DNA of 35,077 nucleotides from Alphaproteobacteria bacterium (GTDB lineage Bacteria; Pseudomonadota; Alphaproteobacteria; Micropepsales; Micropepsaceae), in assembly GCA_027456965.1 (NCBI GenBank), contig DAIDUA010000073.1, positions 1-35,077 of the forward strand, read 5' to 3'. Shown here in pieces: positions 32,884-35,077 of the stretch (within the stretch, counting starts at the first letter, position 1; each line of letters begins with the position of its first letter). The notes under the pieces were generated by a model, which searched no databases, was not told the DNA's origin, and worked only from the letters and a program-made list of their open reading frames with translations. Position numbers and translations under genes: made by a program.

Positions 32884-34320
32884 TCATGCCGGAGCCGGCG
32901 GCTCGCGTGCATCGGATCGGATTTTGCGCTGCGGGGTCCGCGGAAATGAGATCGTCGCCTTGAGGCCGGGCCCGTTGTCGGCGAGCGTCAGGCGTGCGCC
33001 ATGCATGCGGGCGACGGCGGCGACCAGGCTGAGGCCGAGCCCCGTGCCAGGCGAATTGCGGCTCGATTCCAGGCGCACGAAGCGCTCCAGGACGCGCTCG
33101 CGCTCCTCCTCGGGAATCCCCGGCCCGCTGTCGGCGACGACGAGATCGACTCCGGACGGCGTTTCGGCGACGACGACCGCGACATGGCCGCCCGCCGGCG
33201 TGTATTTGATGGCATTGTCGACCAGATTGGCCAGCGCCTGACTGATGAGGCTGCGATTGCCTTCGGTCGTCACGACGCCCGCCGGCACGGCGGTCAGCGA
33301 GATATTCTTCTCTTCGGCCAACGGCGCGTAAAGCTCCGCGACGTCCTCGACAATGGCGGTGAGCTCGATATGCGCCATGCTGCCGCGCGCCGCGCCGGCA
33401 TCGGCTTCGGCGATCAGCAGCAGGTCGTTGAAGGTGGCGATCAAGCGGTCGGTTTCCGCAATGGCCGCTTCGAGATCGCCCGTGTAAGTATCCTGCGGCG
33501 CCAGCCGCCGCTGCGCCTCCTCCAGGCGATTGCGCAGCCGGTTGAGCGGCGTACGCAGATCGTGTGCGACGGAATCCACGACGTTGCGCATCCCTTTCAT
33601 CAACCGCTCGATACGTTCCAGCATGTGATTGAGATTCTCGGCCAGTTCGTCGAATTCGTCATGCGCGCCCGTCACCGGCACGCGACGTGAAAAATCGCCG
33701 GCCACGATCTCGGCGCTGGTCCGGTTGATTGCATCCAGCCGCGCCAGCATGTTGCGGCTGAGCAAGGCCCCTCCGACCAGCCCGAAGAGCAGCATCAGGC
33801 CGACGCTCCACGGCAAGGTGGTGGTGAAAAGCCGCCGGGTCAGATGGCGTTCGCTGACGTCGCGGGCGACGAGAAGCTCAAGTCCTCCGACCAGGGTGAA
33901 AGCCCTTCCGCGCGCACGGCGGCTCACCAGCTGGCCCTGGACATGCCGCTCGTAGTCAAACTCGATGAAGTCTCCATCGTGCGCGACCCGTTGCGGCCAT
34001 TCGTCGAGGTTGCCGGCGAGCGGCCGCCCCTGATTGTCCGCCAGGAGGTAAAGGCTTTGCCCTTCGTGCATCGAACGGTTGACGACGACATCGGCCAGGC
34101 CCCTGACACCCAGCCGCTGATACTGTTCGGCGAGGCCCGTGATCTCAGCCTCGATAATCTGGTCGGTCTGTGCATCGAGCGAACGCTCGGTGTTCCAGTA
34201 GGTAAAGCCGACCAGCACCGTGGCCGAGATCGCAAAGACAAAAACATAGATGAGGACGATGCGGAACGCCTGCGTGCGCAGAAGGCCCGGCGCCCAGGGG
34301 CGGAAAACGCTACCGCGCAC
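32884..34320 (-). CDS. Two-component sensor histidine kinase
   Basis: A 478-residue membrane sensor. TM1 (VLIYVFVFAISATVLVGFTY, about 22-41) and TM2 (WSVGLMLLFGLVGGALL, about 171-187) flank a periplasmic domain. A HAMP region, a DHp helix with the phospho-accepting histidine in DSVAHDLRTPLNRLRN (about 250), and the ATPase domain (N box NLVDNAIKYTP, G1 DSGPGIPEEE, G2 GTGLGLSLV) follow. The start is a GTG that overlaps the response regulator by 11 bp, showing translational coupling. The signal is unknown. Confidence 0.94.
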   Translation of the reverse strand: MRGSVFRPWAPGLLRTQAFRIVLIYVFVFAISATVLVGFTYWNTERSLDAQTDQIIEAEITGLAEQYQRLGVRGLADVVVNRSMHEGQSLYLLADNQGRPLAGNLDEWPQRVAHDGDFIEFDYERHVQGQLVSRRARGRAFTLVGGLELLVARDVSERHLTRRLFTTTLPWSVGLMLLFGLVGGALLSRNMLARLDAINRTSAEIVAGDFSRRVPVTGAHDEFDELAENLNHMLERIERLMKGMRNVVDSVAHDLRTPLNRLRNRLEEAQRRLAPQDTYTGDLEAAIAETDRLIATFNDLLLIAEADAGAARGSMAHIELTAIVEDVAELYAPLAEEKNISLTAVPAGVVTTEGNRSLISQALANLVDNAIKYTPAGGHVAVVVAETPSGVDLVVADSGPGIPEEERERVLERFVRLESSRNSPGTGLGLSLVAAVARMHGARLTLADNGPGLKATISFPRTPQRKIRSDAREPPAPA

Positions 34321-34984
34321 GGATCATGTAGCCCGCGCCGCGGACGGTTTGCAGCAGCAGTACATCGAAGCCCTTGTCGATCTTCGCCCGCAACCGCGAA
34401 ATATGCACATCGATCACGTTGGTCTGCGGATCGAAATGATATTCCCACACGCTCTCCAGCAGCATGGTGCGGGTGACGACCTGCCCGGCATGGCGCATCA
34501 GATATTCGAGCAGGCGGAACTCGCGCGGCTGCAAATCGATCGCTTGCCCGGCACGCGTTGCCGTACGGGTCAGCAGATCGAGTTCCAGATCGCCGACCGA
34601 AAGCTTGGTCTTAACCGCGGAAGGCGAGCGCCGCCGCATCAGCGCGTCGATGCGCGCCAGCAACTCGACGAAGGCGTACGGCTTGGTGAGATAATCGTCG
34701 CCGCCTGCCTTCAGGCCCTTGACCCGATCGTCAACCTCGGACAAGGCGCTGAGGAAAAGGATCGGCATGTTGTTGCCGTGTTCGCGCATTTCGGCCACGA
34801 CGTTAAGGCCGTCCATCTTGGGCAACATGCGGTCGATGATCGCAACGTCGTATGGCCGCGACAGAGCGAGCGCCAAGCCCGTATCGCCGTCGGCGGCATC
34901 GTCGACGACGTGGCCCGCCTCTTTGAGTCCGTTGACCAGATAGCGTTGCGCCTCAAGATCGTCTTCCACGACGAGAATGCGCAT
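34310..34984 (-). CDS. OmpR/PhoB-family response regulator
   Basis: A 224-residue regulator. The receiver domain has the acidic pair VVEDD, the phospho-acceptor Asp in AIIDRMLPKMDG (about 51) and the lysine in DDYLTKPY (about 101). The winged-helix DNA-binding domain ends VDVHISRLRAKIDKGF and VRGAGYMIRAR. ATG 34984 has GGAGG six bases upstream; the track's TTG start at 34996 covers this ribosome site and is rejected. It is the upstream partner of the histidine kinase. Confidence 0.95.
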   Translation of the reverse strand: MRILVVEDDLEAQRYLVNGLKEAGHVVDDAADGDTGLALALSRPYDVAIIDRMLPKMDGLNVVAEMREHGNNMPILFLSALSEVDDRVKGLKAGGDDYLTKPYAFVELLARIDALMRRRSPSAVKTKLSVGDLELDLLTRTATRAGQAIDLQPREFRLLEYLMRHAGQVVTRTMLLESVWEYHFDPQTNVIDVHISRLRAKIDKGFDVLLLQTVRGAGYMIRAR

Positions 34985-35060
34985 GCCCGCCTCCAAGTTG
35001 TCGATGAATGGGTCCGCGCCGGCGGCGGCAACGGGGGGATGGGGCCGCCGCCGCCAGCGC

Positions 35061-35077
35061 GGGGGGGGGGGGGGGGG
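35061..35077. other. Terminal poly-G run, likely sequencing artefact
   Basis: The window ends with 17 consecutive G residues after GCCAGCGC. A run like this exactly at a contig end is typical of no-signal calls in two-colour sequencing rather than biology. Confidence 0.8.

Noticed and set aside
31791-32963. 390-codon plus-strand ORF opposite glnE
   Set aside because: It is a GC-rich antisense shadow of glnE with no ribosome site or recognisable family features, while glnE is intact and complete on the other strand.

Overview
This window is high-GC DNA with the gene content of an alphaproteobacterium. The right end (about 29.7-35.0 kb) looks like core chromosome: a tRNA-Gly(GCC), glnE, and an OmpR-type response regulator with its histidine kinase. 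Everything left of the tRNA (1 to about 29.72 kb) reads as one end of an integrative and conjugative element (ICE) with a Trb-type (P-type) type IV secretion system. The element probably sits at the 3' end of the tRNA-Gly. Its other end, and its integrase, lie outside the window.

Layout from left to right: ICE housekeeping genes (a DUF2493/SLOG protein, a small membrane protein and DUF736, which ends in a strong UUCG-loop terminator); a TacAT-type toxin-antitoxin pair on the minus strand; a divergent XRE regulator and single-domain DUF2285 protein (QseC/QseM-like); a frame-interrupted activator made of an N-terminal regulator-like domain and DUF2285 (FseA-like); a HTH excisionase-like protein (RdfS-like); then the DNA-processing block DUF2840, traF, lytic transglycosylase and VirD2-like relaxase (rlxS). 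Next come two inserted cargo genes, a membrane-anchored alpha/beta hydrolase (minus) and a 1159-residue YadA-like trimeric autotransporter adhesin (plus). The adhesin ends only 23 bp before traG. The transfer block continues with traG, a CopG-like protein, trbBCDEJKLFGI and DUF2274. A LysR regulator, a LuxI-type AHL synthase and a LuxR-type receptor (all minus strand) close the element beside the tRNA.

The regulatory genes match, in family and order, the quorum-sensing excision switch described for the Mesorhizobium symbiosis island ICEMlSymR7A. There TraR/AHL drives synthesis of FseA through a +1 ribosomal frameshift, FseA switches on rdfS, and QseM (controlled by QseC) blocks TraR and FseA. 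Here the +1 shift can be placed at a UUU-C sequence near 4585-4588. The shift gives a continuous 259-residue protein, so the broken frame is more likely functional than a pseudogene.

Two points are the most unusual. The first is the likely programmed frameshift. The second is a large trimeric autotransporter adhesin built into the conjugation locus in the direction of transfer transcription, which could act in mating-pair attachment. Its stalk is made of 35 repeats that mix 15- and 19-residue units. Several perfect palindromes stand at control points: the qseC start, upstream of trbB, upstream of luxI, and between the hydrolase and the adhesin. An inverted repeat lies upstream of DUF736, and phased repeats lie next to the presumed att site. 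Function and family calls come from reading the translations; no database search was run.
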